64,000 nucleotides of DNA from Rheinheimera aquimaris (GTDB taxonomy: Bacteria; Pseudomonadota; Gammaproteobacteria; Enterobacterales; Alteromonadaceae), in NCBI RefSeq assembly GCF_020531985.1, contig NZ_JAJAVQ010000003.1, forward strand, positions 620,001-684,000. Direction: 5' to 3'. Made by a program: the position numbers and the translations under genes. Position 1 is the first letter of the stretch. The number at the start of each line of letters is the position of its first letter. The notes under the pieces were generated by a model that was not told where the DNA came from, did no database searches, and saw nothing but the letters and a program-made list of their open reading frames with translations. This document shows positions 51,164 to 59,264 of this stretch, piece after piece.

Positions 51164-52447
51164 TTAGCTGGTAACCTTCAGTTGCTTTTGCGCATATTCA
51201 AACTTCAGTTTGAACTCCATCATACGCTCTTCCATGCTCTGCAACTGCAGCTGATGCGCTTCCTGCTGTTGCTGCAACTCGGTGCGCAGGGTGCGGATTA
51301 GCTCCCGGCTGCTGTCAGCTTCCTGTTGTTGCTTCTGCTCGGCAGCAAACTGCCGGTTCTGTGCGTGCTCAAGTTGGGCTTCAAGCTTTTGCTGCCGGCT
51401 TTGGCTTTGCTGATACTGCTCGTTCAGATTGACATAATCTGCCTGCAGTTTGGTCAGCTCTGAACCCAAGCCGCCGGTTTCATCCTGCATCGCAGCTAAT
51501 TGTTGCTGTGCTTCAGTAAGTTGCTGCTCTGATGCAGCAATCTGCTCCTGCCACTGTTGTTGCTGCTCAGCCTGGGCTGCGAGCTCTTGTTGCAGTTGCT
51601 GAATTTTTTGCTGCTGTAACTCGTGTGTTTTTTTACGGTCCTGCAATTCCTGCTGTAACTGGGCGATAATTTGCAGTTTTTCCTGCTGTGCTGATTCAAC
51701 TGCCTGCGTCTGTTGCTGTGCGTCTGTCAGCGCCTGTGTTTGTGCGTCCAGTTGTTGCTGCAGCTGTGTTAATTGTTGTTCGTGGTCGGCTTGCACACCG
51801 TTAACTTGCTGTAACAACTTCTGTTGTTGCTCAGTAGCCAGTTTCAGCTCAGTTTTACTTTGCTGCAGCAGCAGTTTCATTTCGTGTACTGCGGCTTTCG
51901 CCTGCTCGGCATCGGCTTCAGCTTCAGCTAATTTTTGCTGTAACTGATTAATAGTCTGCGTGGCCTGTTGCAGCTTTGCCTCTGCATCAGGATCTGTGCC
52001 TGCGCTTTGCTGAAGCTCAGCCAGTTGCTGCTGCACTTTTGTTAACTGTTCGGATTGCACGCTGGCGTTTTGCTGTGCAGCATTGAGTTTCGCGTTAGCA
52101 TTTTCCAGCTCAGCACTTATTACACTGTGCTGCTGGCGAAGCTTAGATAACTCCTGGTTATCAGCAGTAGCGACAGGTATTGCCAAATCCAGTTGCTGTT
52201 TAGTTTGCTGCCAATCCTTAAACAGCTTCTGATAAGCCTGCTCTTGCTCTATTAAACGCTGCTGCCATTGCTTCTGCGAATCAGACAGCACACTGGTTGC
52301 AAACTGTTGCAATTGTTGTTGTTGTAAATTTAATAATTGGCTGGAAAAGTCTACCAGACTCGCTTCCAGTTGCTGCTGTGCCGCCTGTGTTAGATCGGCA
52401 ATAACTTGCTGCTCGTTTTTATTATTGTTTTTCTTCACTGCATTCAT
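51164..52447 (-). CDS. Long Gln-rich coiled-coil protein
   Basis: A 427-residue cytoplasmic protein, almost entirely heptad-repeat coiled coil from about residue 40 to the end, with many Gln runs (for example LQQQQLQQF and LQQELQDRK). There is no signal peptide and no catalytic motif. Coiled coils of this kind may act as structural or scaffold proteins, but similarity to named families would be dominated by composition, so I make no functional call. It is first of a likely operon with the DUF2007 and YjaG genes. Confidence 0.7.
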   Translation of the reverse strand: MNAVKKNNNKNEQQVIADLTQAAQQQLEASLVDFSSQLLNLQQQQLQQFATSVLSDSQKQWQQRLIEQEQAYQKLFKDWQQTKQQLDLAIPVATADNQELSKLRQQHSVISAELENANAKLNAAQQNASVQSEQLTKVQQQLAELQQSAGTDPDAEAKLQQATQTINQLQQKLAEAEADAEQAKAAVHEMKLLLQQSKTELKLATEQQQKLLQQVNGVQADHEQQLTQLQQQLDAQTQALTDAQQQTQAVESAQQEKLQIIAQLQQELQDRKKTHELQQQKIQQLQQELAAQAEQQQQWQEQIAASEQQLTEAQQQLAAMQDETGGLGSELTKLQADYVNLNEQYQQSQSRQQKLEAQLEHAQNRQFAAEQKQQQEADSSRELIRTLRTELQQQQEAHQLQLQSMEERMMEFKLKFEYAQKQLKVTS

Positions 52448-52663
52448 TATCAGCTCTCGCTATACTGCGGCAGCGGCTCTGCTTCGTATACACAGGCGCT
52501 ACATCGTGATCAGATTAGTACGTCAACAGCCTTACCTTAGCAGTTATTCAGGCTGTCGCATACTATGCCGATGTTTAGTGTAATATGAGTTGTCACTGAT
52601 AGCTAACGCTATTGATACTTTTGAGCTTTTCGCAATTTAATTTCTCATAACAGGAACTTAAAC

Positions 52664-53053
52664 ATGATGAACCTGACCACCCCAGCACTGTTGTTCCCGG
52701 CAATATCGTTGCTTCTGCTGGCGTACACCAACCGCTTTCTGGTGTTGGCACAGCTGATTCGTGAATTAAATCAACGCGAAGGCGAAAACGTACGTGAGAT
52801 GGCCAAAAGGCAGATCTCCAATCTGCGCAAACGTATCGTACTGATAAAAACCATGCAGGCTTTTGGTGTGTTTAGCTTTGTATTGTGTACCGCAGCAATG
52901 TTTTGCCTGTTTATGTTATGGCAGACTGCAGGTCAGTTGCTGTTTGTCATCAGCCTGATTAGCTTATTGGTCAGTCTGCTCTATTCTTTATATGAAATTC
53001 AGATATCCTGTGATGCGATAAATATAGAACTTGAATCACTACAAAACGGCTGA
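52664..53053 (+). CDS. DUF2721 family membrane protein
   Basis: A 129-residue inner-membrane protein with an N-terminal helix (about 6-30), a basic cytoplasmic loop (REMAKRQISNLRKRIVLIK) and two further helices (about 67-87 and 91-112), ending in EIQISCDAINIELE. This layout and LIxELNQR match DUF2721, of unknown function. The 216-base gap before it carries nothing I can identify beyond a likely promoter. The HD-GYP gene begins 20 bases after its stop and is probably co-transcribed. Confidence 0.78.
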   Translation: MMNLTTPALLFPAISLLLLAYTNRFLVLAQLIRELNQREGENVREMAKRQISNLRKRIVLIKTMQAFGVFSFVLCTAAMFCLFMLWQTAGQLLFVISLISLLVSLLYSLYEIQISCDAINIELESLQNG

Positions 53054-53072
53054 CAGAGTGGCGGGCGGAAGT

Positions 53073-54599
53073 ATGAGTAGTAATGACTTTTTATTCAATG
53101 ACGAAGCCGCTGACACCAGCAGTCTGCGCCCTAATGATAACGCTGTGCCGTGGCAGGTATTGGTGGTAGATGATGACGAGAGCATTCATCAGATCACCAG
53201 CCTGGTACTGAATAACTTTGAGTTTGAACAGCGGCCCTTGCAACTATTGCATGCCAAAAGTGCCCGCGAAGCTCAGCAACTGATAGAGCAACACCCTGAC
53301 ATAGCACTGGCCATTATCGACGTCGTGATGGAAACCCAACATGCCGGCTTAGAATTGGTTAAAACTATTCGCCAACATATTAAAAATCAGCGTATGCGGC
53401 TTATTCTGCGCACCGGACAACCCGGAGAAGCGCCGGAAGAACATGTGATCCGCGACTACGATATTAACGACTATAAGAACAAAACTGAAGTTACCGCAAT
53501 CAAGCTCAAAACCATGCTGTATGCCGGGCTAAGATCGTACCGCGATATTTGTTTTATTGAGCGGCACAGAGCCGGCCTGGAAAAAATCATTGGCTGTACG
53601 ACCAGTTTTTTGCGCTGCAGCACCTTACGGGAATTTGCGTCATTGATCCTCGGGCAAGTGGCTTTTTTGCTTGGGCTGGAACGGGAACAAATATACTGCT
53701 GTGCCGCGATAAATAATGCCCAGCAAGACCAGTTGATGCTGGATATCATCGCCAGCAGTAATCCGGTAAAAGGTGGCACCCTACCAGATGACATAGTGGC
53801 AAAAATGCAGCAGGTACAACGGGATAAACAGTCTTACTACGCTGATGATTGTTTTATTGGCTACTTCAGCACCCAAAACGGCAGTGAAAACTTTCTCTAT
53901 GTCAGCAAAGGCAGCAAACTGGAGCAAACCGATCACCAACTGCTGAGCTACTTCTCGCACAACATCGCCATTGCCTATGAAAACATCCGGTTGCGTGAAT
54001 TGATGCGGGAGTCTCAGCGCGAACTGGCTTATATACTCGGTGAAGCCGTAGAAAAAAGATCCAAAGAGACCGGCAGCCACGTAAAACGGGTGGCAAACTA
54101 CAGTTACTTACTAGCGATACATTATGGTTTAACCGAGTATGAAGCCGAGAAAATCAAGCTGGCGTCACCACTGCATGACCTGGGCAAAATTGCTATTCCG
54201 GATCATATATTGAATAAACCGGGCAAACATGACGCAGCGGAATGGGCCATCATGCAGCAACATGCTGAGCTGGGTTACCAGATTTTACAACATTCCACTA
54301 ACGAAATTATGCAGATGGGTGCCATCATTGCACACCAACATCATGAAAAGTGGAATGGCAAAGGCTACCCACAAGGGCTAGCTAAAGACGACATTCATAT
54401 TGCCGGACGCATTACAGCGCTGGCGGATGTATTTGATGCGCTGGGCAGTGACCGCTGCTACAAAAAAGCCTGGCCTTTGCCAGACATTATCGAACTTATT
54501 CGCCAGGAACGTGGTCAACAGTTTGACCCGGCTCTGGCGGATATATTGTTAAACAATCTGGATGATTTTCTCGCTATTCGCGATGCCTATCCGGATTAA
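53073..54599 (+). CDS. HD-GYP response regulator with DUF3369 domain
   Basis: A 508-residue cytoplasmic response regulator. The receiver (about 25-165) has LVVDDDESIHQ and the phospho-acceptor Asp in AIIDVVMET, ending in the DUF3369-type LRTGQPGEAPE. A middle DUF3369 domain (about 175-320, GAF-like) follows. The C-terminal HD-GYP domain has the metal-binding HD near 368-369 (SPLHDLGKIAIPD) and GYP near 431 (HHEKWNGKGYPQGL), so it should hydrolyse cyclic-di-GMP. The start is ATG 53073 with GGAAG upstream. The receiver is a paralogue of the cut-off gene at 1-374. Confidence 0.93.
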   Translation: MSSNDFLFNDEAADTSSLRPNDNAVPWQVLVVDDDESIHQITSLVLNNFEFEQRPLQLLHAKSAREAQQLIEQHPDIALAIIDVVMETQHAGLELVKTIRQHIKNQRMRLILRTGQPGEAPEEHVIRDYDINDYKNKTEVTAIKLKTMLYAGLRSYRDICFIERHRAGLEKIIGCTTSFLRCSTLREFASLILGQVAFLLGLEREQIYCCAAINNAQQDQLMLDIIASSNPVKGGTLPDDIVAKMQQVQRDKQSYYADDCFIGYFSTQNGSENFLYVSKGSKLEQTDHQLLSYFSHNIAIAYENIRLRELMRESQRELAYILGEAVEKRSKETGSHVKRVANYSYLLAIHYGLTEYEAEKIKLASPLHDLGKIAIPDHILNKPGKHDAAEWAIMQQHAELGYQILQHSTNEIMQMGAIIAHQHHEKWNGKGYPQGLAKDDIHIAGRITALADVFDALGSDRCYKKAWPLPDIIELIRQERGQQFDPALADILLNNLDDFLAIRDAYPD

Positions 54600-54615
54600 A
54601 CACAGGAAAATCTGT

Positions 54616-55209
54616 ATGTTACGCAAAAATATCAAACAAATACTAATGGTCTGTACTGCTGCTGCGACATTGCTGTTAGCAGGTTGTGCAACAGGGCCTA
54701 AAGTACGTTCTGACGCTGCAGCCAATACCAATTTTTCAGCCTATAAAACCTTTTCTTTTATGGCAGAACCAGCAACGGACAAAGCCGGTTATGCCACTTT
54801 GGTTACACAGCATTTTAAAGATGCGATTAGTGCAGAGATGACCGCACTGGGGTATCAGTACAGCGAGAATAACGCTGATTTACTGATCAATTTTAATTCT
54901 AACGTTGAAACAAGAACGGATGTCCGTACAACCCCCAGTGCTACTTTCCAGTATGGTTATTATGGCTACCGCCGTGGTATTTACGCGGGTTTCCCTTTGT
55001 ATACCAGTGATGTAGATACCATTCGCTATAAATATGGCACAGTCAATATTGATGTCGTAGATGCCGGTAAAAAACAGCTGATCTGGGAAGGGATTTCTGA
55101 GGGTACACTGAAAAAGTCAGATCTGGATAACCCTAAGCAGGCTATCTCAGAAGTGGTCGGGCTGATTTTCCAGCAATACCCTACCCGTAAAGCAACAACT
55201 CAGCCCTGA
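54616..55209 (+). CDS. DUF4136 lipoprotein
   Basis: A 197-residue lipoprotein. The lipobox LLAGC gives a lipidated Cys24. The mature part begins FSAYKTFSFM and has LGYQYSENNADLLINFNSNVETRTDV, the pattern of DUF4136, then a Tyr/Gly-rich loop (YGYYGYRRGIYAG) and VDAGKKQLIWEGISEG. DUF4136 proteins are envelope lipoproteins of unknown function. The start at ATG 54616 has AGGA upstream and follows the HD-GYP gene by 16 bases. Confidence 0.85.
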   Translation: MLRKNIKQILMVCTAAATLLLAGCATGPKVRSDAAANTNFSAYKTFSFMAEPATDKAGYATLVTQHFKDAISAEMTALGYQYSENNADLLINFNSNVETRTDVRTTPSATFQYGYYGYRRGIYAGFPLYTSDVDTIRYKYGTVNIDVVDAGKKQLIWEGISEGTLKKSDLDNPKQAISEVVGLIFQQYPTRKATTQP

Positions 55210-55223
55210 TATTAAACGCGTAT

Positions 55224-55250
55224 TGCCTCAGTTTTATTAAGACTGAGGCA
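55224..55250. terminator. Hairpin between two convergent lipoprotein genes
   Basis: Perfect 9-bp inverted repeat TGCCTCAGT / ACTGAGGCA with a 9-base loop, between the DUF4136 stop and the end of the DUF3833 gene (it includes that gene's stop region). There is no clear T-run on either strand; a bidirectional terminator role is inferred from position. Confidence 0.45.
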
Positions 55251-55821
55251 CCTGCTGCTGAATTTTCTGCTGTAACGCCACACAGCTGGCATTTGTGTCC
55301 TGCCGCTGAATTGATAATGTCAGTTCAGCCACCTGCAGGCCAAACTTGTGTAACGTACTGCGGTTAATCAGATTGTCGTCGTCTATAAGGTACATCCAAT
55401 CCTTTACCGCAACATCAAGCGTATCTCCGTCATAGGGTAGACGTAATGTGTACTGCCAGTACAGCGCATTACCTGCTAACTGGCCTGTTGCCTGCCCAAC
55501 CACATCACCGGCAGTACCGCTGACACTGCCATCGGATTGCTGCTGCAGCTGCCAGTGGCGCTGCTCTATGCGGCCATCGCTAAAATAAAACAGCTCATAT
55601 AAATTGCCTTGCCCCCCCTGCCATTCGCCACAAAGTTCAGCACTGAAACGGACACTTTGTTTGCCTTGCCAGTTATGTAATACACCCCAGGCTTTAGCTG
55701 TCCCCTGAAAGAACTGATTCAGTTTAAGCTCCGGGGTTTCATTCTGGTATTCTGAGACTGACTGGCTGCAGCCGCTGAGCAGCAATGTCAATAACGCCGC
55801 TAAACTGGTTTTTTTCCACAT
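55237..55821 (-). CDS. DUF3833 lipoprotein
   Basis: A 194-residue lipoprotein with Cys18 in the lipobox LLSGC. Family strings: FQGTAKAWGVLHNWQGKQSVRF, YELFYFSDGRIEQRHW, GTAGDVVGQATGQLAGNALYWQYTL, VKDWMYLIDDDNLINRSTLHKFG. These match DUF3833. Function is unknown; the fold may be lipocalin- or calycin-like (inference). The start is ATG 55821 with a strong GGAGG site; the longer reading frame is unlikely. It is divergent from the ECF sigma gene. Confidence 0.85.
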   Translation of the reverse strand: MWKKTSLAALLTLLLSGCSQSVSEYQNETPELKLNQFFQGTAKAWGVLHNWQGKQSVRFSAELCGEWQGGQGNLYELFYFSDGRIEQRHWQLQQQSDGSVSGTAGDVVGQATGQLAGNALYWQYTLRLPYDGDTLDVAVKDWMYLIDDDNLINRSTLHKFGLQVAELTLSIQRQDTNASCVALQQKIQQQVPQS

Positions 55822-55958
55822 AAATCCTCCGCTTTTCATCAACACTACGCATTTATGTGGTGACCGGCTCAAATAAAATAAAAAATATTCAAATCTGGCA
55901 AACTAATTTCTCTACCACTACGACTTAACAGACAAATACCACAGAGAACAACAATATC

Positions 55959-56519
55959 GTGTTTAAACGAAGTGATGAAAACCTGATAGCCAAAGCGCTA
56001 CAAGGCGACCAGCACGCCTGGCAACAGTTGGTTAGCCGCCACCAGAGCAGCCTGTACTATTTTGGTTTGCGACTGCTGGGCTCCAAAGAAGATGCCAATG
56101 ACCTGCTACAGGATGTGCTGATGGTGCTCTGCCGTAACCTTGGCCAGTACCGGGGCGACAGCAGCTTTAAAAGCTGGCTGTTTGGTATCGCCAATTACCG
56201 CGCCATGGATATGTTGCGCCGCAGAAAGTACAGCGACGGCGACGAAGCACTGGCAGAAGTCGCAGACGAAACCCCTGCTCTGGCAGAGCAGCTGGTTAAT
56301 CAGCAGCAACAGCGTCAGGTACAGCTGCAGTTACGCAGCCTGCCGCCGGAGCAACGTCTGGTGCTGGAGCTGAAATTTTATCAGCAGTTTACATTTGACG
56401 AAATTGCCAGCCAACTGGCCGTTTCCAGCAATACCGTCAAATCCCGTTTTTATGCCGCGCTGGATAAAATGCGCCTGCAGTTGGAGGTTGACCATGTCGA
56501 ACAATCAGCAAATTTTTGA
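55959..56519 (+). CDS. ECF-family RNA polymerase sigma factor
   Basis: A 186-residue sigma factor with regions 2 and 4 only. Region 2: WQQLVSRHQSSLYYFGLRLLGSKEDANDLLQDVLMVLCRNLGQYRGDSSFKSWLFGIANYRAMDMLRRRK. Region 4: LPPEQRLVLELKFYQQFTFDEIASQLAVSSNTVKSRFYAALDKMR. A Gln-rich linker joins them. The 3' end overlaps the next gene by 26 bases, the usual arrangement with an anti-sigma factor. The regulon is unknown; autoregulation is likely but I could not identify a firm promoter. Confidence 0.92.
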   Translation: MFKRSDENLIAKALQGDQHAWQQLVSRHQSSLYYFGLRLLGSKEDANDLLQDVLMVLCRNLGQYRGDSSFKSWLFGIANYRAMDMLRRRKYSDGDEALAEVADETPALAEQLVNQQQQRQVQLQLRSLPPEQRLVLELKFYQQFTFDEIASQLAVSSNTVKSRFYAALDKMRLQLEVDHVEQSANF

Positions 56520-57141
56520 AGACTGGCTCGCTGGTAAGATCAGTACCGGTGAATGTGCAGAATTATTACAACACGATGCCACCTGGCTGGCCCGGATGCA
56601 TAACGCCAGTGCATTGCGTGCAGATGCCGCCAGGCCAGAGTTTGATGCTGTGCCCCAAGTGGATACCAGCAGCATTTTTGCCAACCAGTGGCAAAGATCA
56701 AAACCACAGCGTAGCTGGTGGCCACAAATCAGTCTGGCACTGTCTTGCGCAGCGATGTTGATAAGCCTGTCACCCGCGCAACTGCAACTGAAAGATGGCA
56801 GCCTGACACTGAGCTGGCATAACAGCCAGCAGGAGATAGACTCGGCAGTCAACAAAGCGTTGGTCAGTTATCAGCAGGAACAACAGCAGTGGCTGGCACA
56901 GCAACTGGATTTTCAGCAACAGAACACCAGCTCGCAATTAATATTGCTAAAAGACTATCTGCAGGATGAACTGCAACGCGATCAGCGCAGCGACATGCTG
57001 CAGCTGGTGGAATATCTAAACCAGCAACGTCAGGCTGACTGGCAATACTGGCAGGAAAACTATCAACCGATGCAGGCGGGCTATCGCCCAACTGACAGCT
57101 ATTACTTAAGCCCAACTAATACCGGAGCGGTAAAACCATGA
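56494..57141 (+). CDS. Probable anti-sigma factor (membrane protein)
   Basis: A 215-residue bitopic membrane protein. A cytoplasmic N-terminal domain (about 1-70, starting MSNNQQIFEDWLAGKISTGE), one membrane helix (about 75-93, WPQISLALSCAAMLISL) and a Gln-rich periplasmic coiled coil follow. It lacks the HxxxCxxC zinc motif of ZAS anti-sigma factors. The role is inferred from its overlap with the sigma gene (GGAGG 6 bases upstream of ATG 56494) and topology. It overlaps the next gene by 4 bases. Confidence 0.65.
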   Translation: MSNNQQIFEDWLAGKISTGECAELLQHDATWLARMHNASALRADAARPEFDAVPQVDTSSIFANQWQRSKPQRSWWPQISLALSCAAMLISLSPAQLQLKDGSLTLSWHNSQQEIDSAVNKALVSYQQEQQQWLAQQLDFQQQNTSSQLILLKDYLQDELQRDQRSDMLQLVEYLNQQRQADWQYWQENYQPMQAGYRPTDSYYLSPTNTGAVKP

Positions 57142-58031
57142 AAGCATTACGTCGTACCTCATTTTATCTGACAGCCCTCACGGCAGCTTTGACTATATTG
57201 CCGGCCCAGGCGGCGGATATCAGCCCGACATTGAAGAAAAATGCCGATATCCTGCAAACAATATTGCAAACCGCGTTTAAAGAAGATGAAAACAGCCGTC
57301 TGTCATCCATGCAGTACAGCTACCTGACCGGCCAGGGCTTACTGTTTCAGGCAAATGCCGTCAGAAGCGGCCGCCATGTATTTCATTTTAGCGGCTCCGG
57401 TATACCACCGGTAGCACCCGTTCCGCCGGTACCGCCACAACCAGACAGCGAGTTTGATTTTGAATTTGATATTGATCACGAAGACATTGAACGGCTGACT
57501 GAAGCGGCTCAGGAGATGGCCGAGCAGGTAAAACAACAACACCGCTACACATACCGCATTGCTGAGAAACAACGCGCGATTGAACGTGAGCTACGCGATG
57601 TTGAGCGCGACCTGCGGGATATCGAGTTTAATAAATCGATGAGTAAGCTCGACAAAGAGCAGCAACAGGAACTGGCCACGCTGCAACAAAAAGCGAAGGT
57701 ATTAAAAGAGAAGCAAGCCGAAGTTGAAAAAGAAGCAGCTACAAGCCGCAAGCAATTGGAAGAACAGCGCAGTAAACAGCTGGCTGAGCAGCAAAAGCAA
57801 ACCGCTGCGATGGTAAAAACGGTCGGCGAGAAATTCAGCCAGATCTTATGCGACTACGGCGCCAGCCTGCGCGACATGCCGGACACAGAATATGTCAGCC
57901 TGCAGGTGAACAACCGCGGTAGCGACGGCCGTTATTACTGGGTGGTGAGAAAGTCTGATATTAACCAATGCATGACCGGCAAAATTAAAGCCAAAGACCT
58001 GCTGACCAAAGCCAGCACCTACCAGTTCTGA
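57138..58031 (+). CDS. Secreted coiled-coil protein in the ECF sigma operon
   Basis: A 297-residue exported protein. The signal peptide ends near residue 25 (PAQAA). A Pro-rich segment (PPVAPVPPVPPQPDSEFDFEFDID, about 88-112) precedes a long charged coiled coil (about 115-225). A C-terminal globular part has two cysteines (ILCDYGASL and INQCMTGK). No known family comes to mind. The position after sigma and anti-sigma genes suggests a periplasmic sensor, modulator or output of the pathway, but this is inference. Confidence 0.7.
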   Translation: MKALRRTSFYLTALTAALTILPAQAADISPTLKKNADILQTILQTAFKEDENSRLSSMQYSYLTGQGLLFQANAVRSGRHVFHFSGSGIPPVAPVPPVPPQPDSEFDFEFDIDHEDIERLTEAAQEMAEQVKQQHRYTYRIAEKQRAIERELRDVERDLRDIEFNKSMSKLDKEQQQELATLQQKAKVLKEKQAEVEKEAATSRKQLEEQRSKQLAEQQKQTAAMVKTVGEKFSQILCDYGASLRDMPDTEYVSLQVNNRGSDGRYYWVVRKSDINQCMTGKIKAKDLLTKASTYQF

Positions 58032-58049
58032 TATATCGCTGACATCATG

Positions 58050-58079
58050 CTACGCGGTTGGGTTCAACCAGCCGCGTAG
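58050..58079 (+). terminator. Hairpin after the ECF sigma operon
   Basis: Stem CTACGCGG / CCGCGTAG (58050-58057 and 58072-58079) with an internal partly paired loop, about 20 bases after the stop. The following TGAAATTCTACTTT is only weakly T-rich. Confidence 0.5.
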
Positions 58080-58158
58080 TGAAATTCTACTTTGTTGCTA
58101 TCAGCTTTTCGGCGACAATAGCGCGGTTCCAGTTCGGAACCTTTACCCGGACATCTTT

Positions 58159-58791
58159 ATGCCAGCTTCTGTGCAAACCTCTGACCTGCTGAATTTCGAT
58201 ACTATTATCGACGCCTTTTACACACAGGGCTGGGTTTGGCTGCCTGAATTCCTGCGCCCTGAGCTCAACAGTGCCCTGTTACATGAAGCTCAGTATGAAG
58301 CTGAGCTGACTCCTGCGGGTATAGGCCGTCAAAACGATTTTCAGCTTAATCAGCAGATCCGCCGCGATGCCACACAATGGTTTGATGGCCAAAGCACAGC
58401 CCAACAGCAATATCTGGCATTAATGGCACAGTTGCAGCAAGTCTTTAACCGGCGCTGCTTTCTTGGCTTATTTGATTTTGAATGTCATTTTGCCCGCTAC
58501 CGCAGTGGCGATTACTATCAGAAGCATGTCGATGCATTCAGCGGCCGCTCGAACCGGGTGCTGACCACGGTCAGCTATCTGAACAGCGTTAATCAGGGTG
58601 GCGAACTTGAGCTGTATAATGAGCACGACCAACTGATAGATCGTTTTTTGCCAACCGCCGGCAGTCTTATCATCTTTGAAAGCGAACGCTTCCCGCATGC
58701 AGTGCTACCTGCCGTTGACACCCGGTATAGCATAGCCGGCTGGTTTCGCAGAAACGCCAGTATCAACGGCGTGCTGGATCCGGCCAGTTAA
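58159..58791 (+). CDS. 2OG-Fe(II) oxygenase (prolyl 4-hydroxylase-like)
   Basis: A 210-residue cytoplasmic protein with a C-terminal double-stranded beta-helix domain. The iron ligands are the HxD of KHVDAF and the distal His of FPHAVLP; the 2-oxoglutarate-binding Arg is in DTRYSIAGWFRR. FARYRSGDYYQKHVD and TVSYLNSVNQGGELELY are typical of the P4Hc/PKHD-like family. The substrate is unknown. An inverted repeat GGTTCC-agttc-GGAACC (58125-58141) lies just upstream of the start. The ribosome binding site is weak. Confidence 0.87.
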   Translation: MPASVQTSDLLNFDTIIDAFYTQGWVWLPEFLRPELNSALLHEAQYEAELTPAGIGRQNDFQLNQQIRRDATQWFDGQSTAQQQYLALMAQLQQVFNRRCFLGLFDFECHFARYRSGDYYQKHVDAFSGRSNRVLTTVSYLNSVNQGGELELYNEHDQLIDRFLPTAGSLIIFESERFPHAVLPAVDTRYSIAGWFRRNASINGVLDPAS

Positions 58792-58798
58792 AACGCTT

Positions 58799-59200
58799 AT
58801 GATAGCCGCTATGCGTAGCGTACTGTGTTATTTATTACTGTTAACTCTGACACTATCTGGCCTGGCCGGATCGGTGCAGCAAGCGCATGCTTACAACCTG
58901 GCAGATGCGATTGTCATGCAAAGTATGCAGCATCAACACGATATCTCAGCTGAAAACAGTGATATGCCATGCCATGGCAGCGCCGCGAAAATCGCTGACG
59001 ACAGTAGCGATAACTGCTGTAAGCAGATGCAACACCAGTGCGGTGCGGACTGCTGTGCCAAACACTGCGCGACATCCGGTGCTTTACTCGCCGCCGAGCT
59101 GTTCCGCTATATCCGTCCTGACAATGTCATTAGCCGCCACACTGCAGATTTACCGCTGTGGTTGTTTGCCGAAGAGTCCCCTCCCCCTATAAACGCCTGA
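58799..59200 (+). CDS. Cys/His-rich small exported protein (CopL-like?)
   Basis: A 133-residue protein with an N-terminal signal peptide (about 5-31, ending QAHA). A Met/His-rich stretch (VMQSMQHQHD) is followed by a cysteine cluster: MPCHGS, NCCKQMQHQCGADCCAKHC. Such composition suggests binding of copper or a similar soft metal. It recalls small CopL-type or DUF2946-like proteins next to copper genes, but I cannot assign a family with confidence. It precedes the CusB/CusA-like pair by 64 bases, which supports a metal role. Its start lies 8 bases after the oxygenase stop. Confidence 0.65.
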   Translation: MIAAMRSVLCYLLLLTLTLSGLAGSVQQAHAYNLADAIVMQSMQHQHDISAENSDMPCHGSAAKIADDSSDNCCKQMQHQCGADCCAKHCATSGALLAAELFRYIRPDNVISRHTADLPLWLFAEESPPPINA

Positions 59201-59264
59201 TCCGGTTAAGTTCTGTTTCGCTGTGCAGTCTGCACAGTCGTTTTAACGTGTTTCAGGAAACATT

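Noticed and set aside
51164..52447. Gln-rich repeats as a DNA tandem repeat or mobile element
   Set aside because: The repetition comes from CAG/CAA codons of a coiled-coil protein; the reading frame is intact and no fixed repeat unit was seen.
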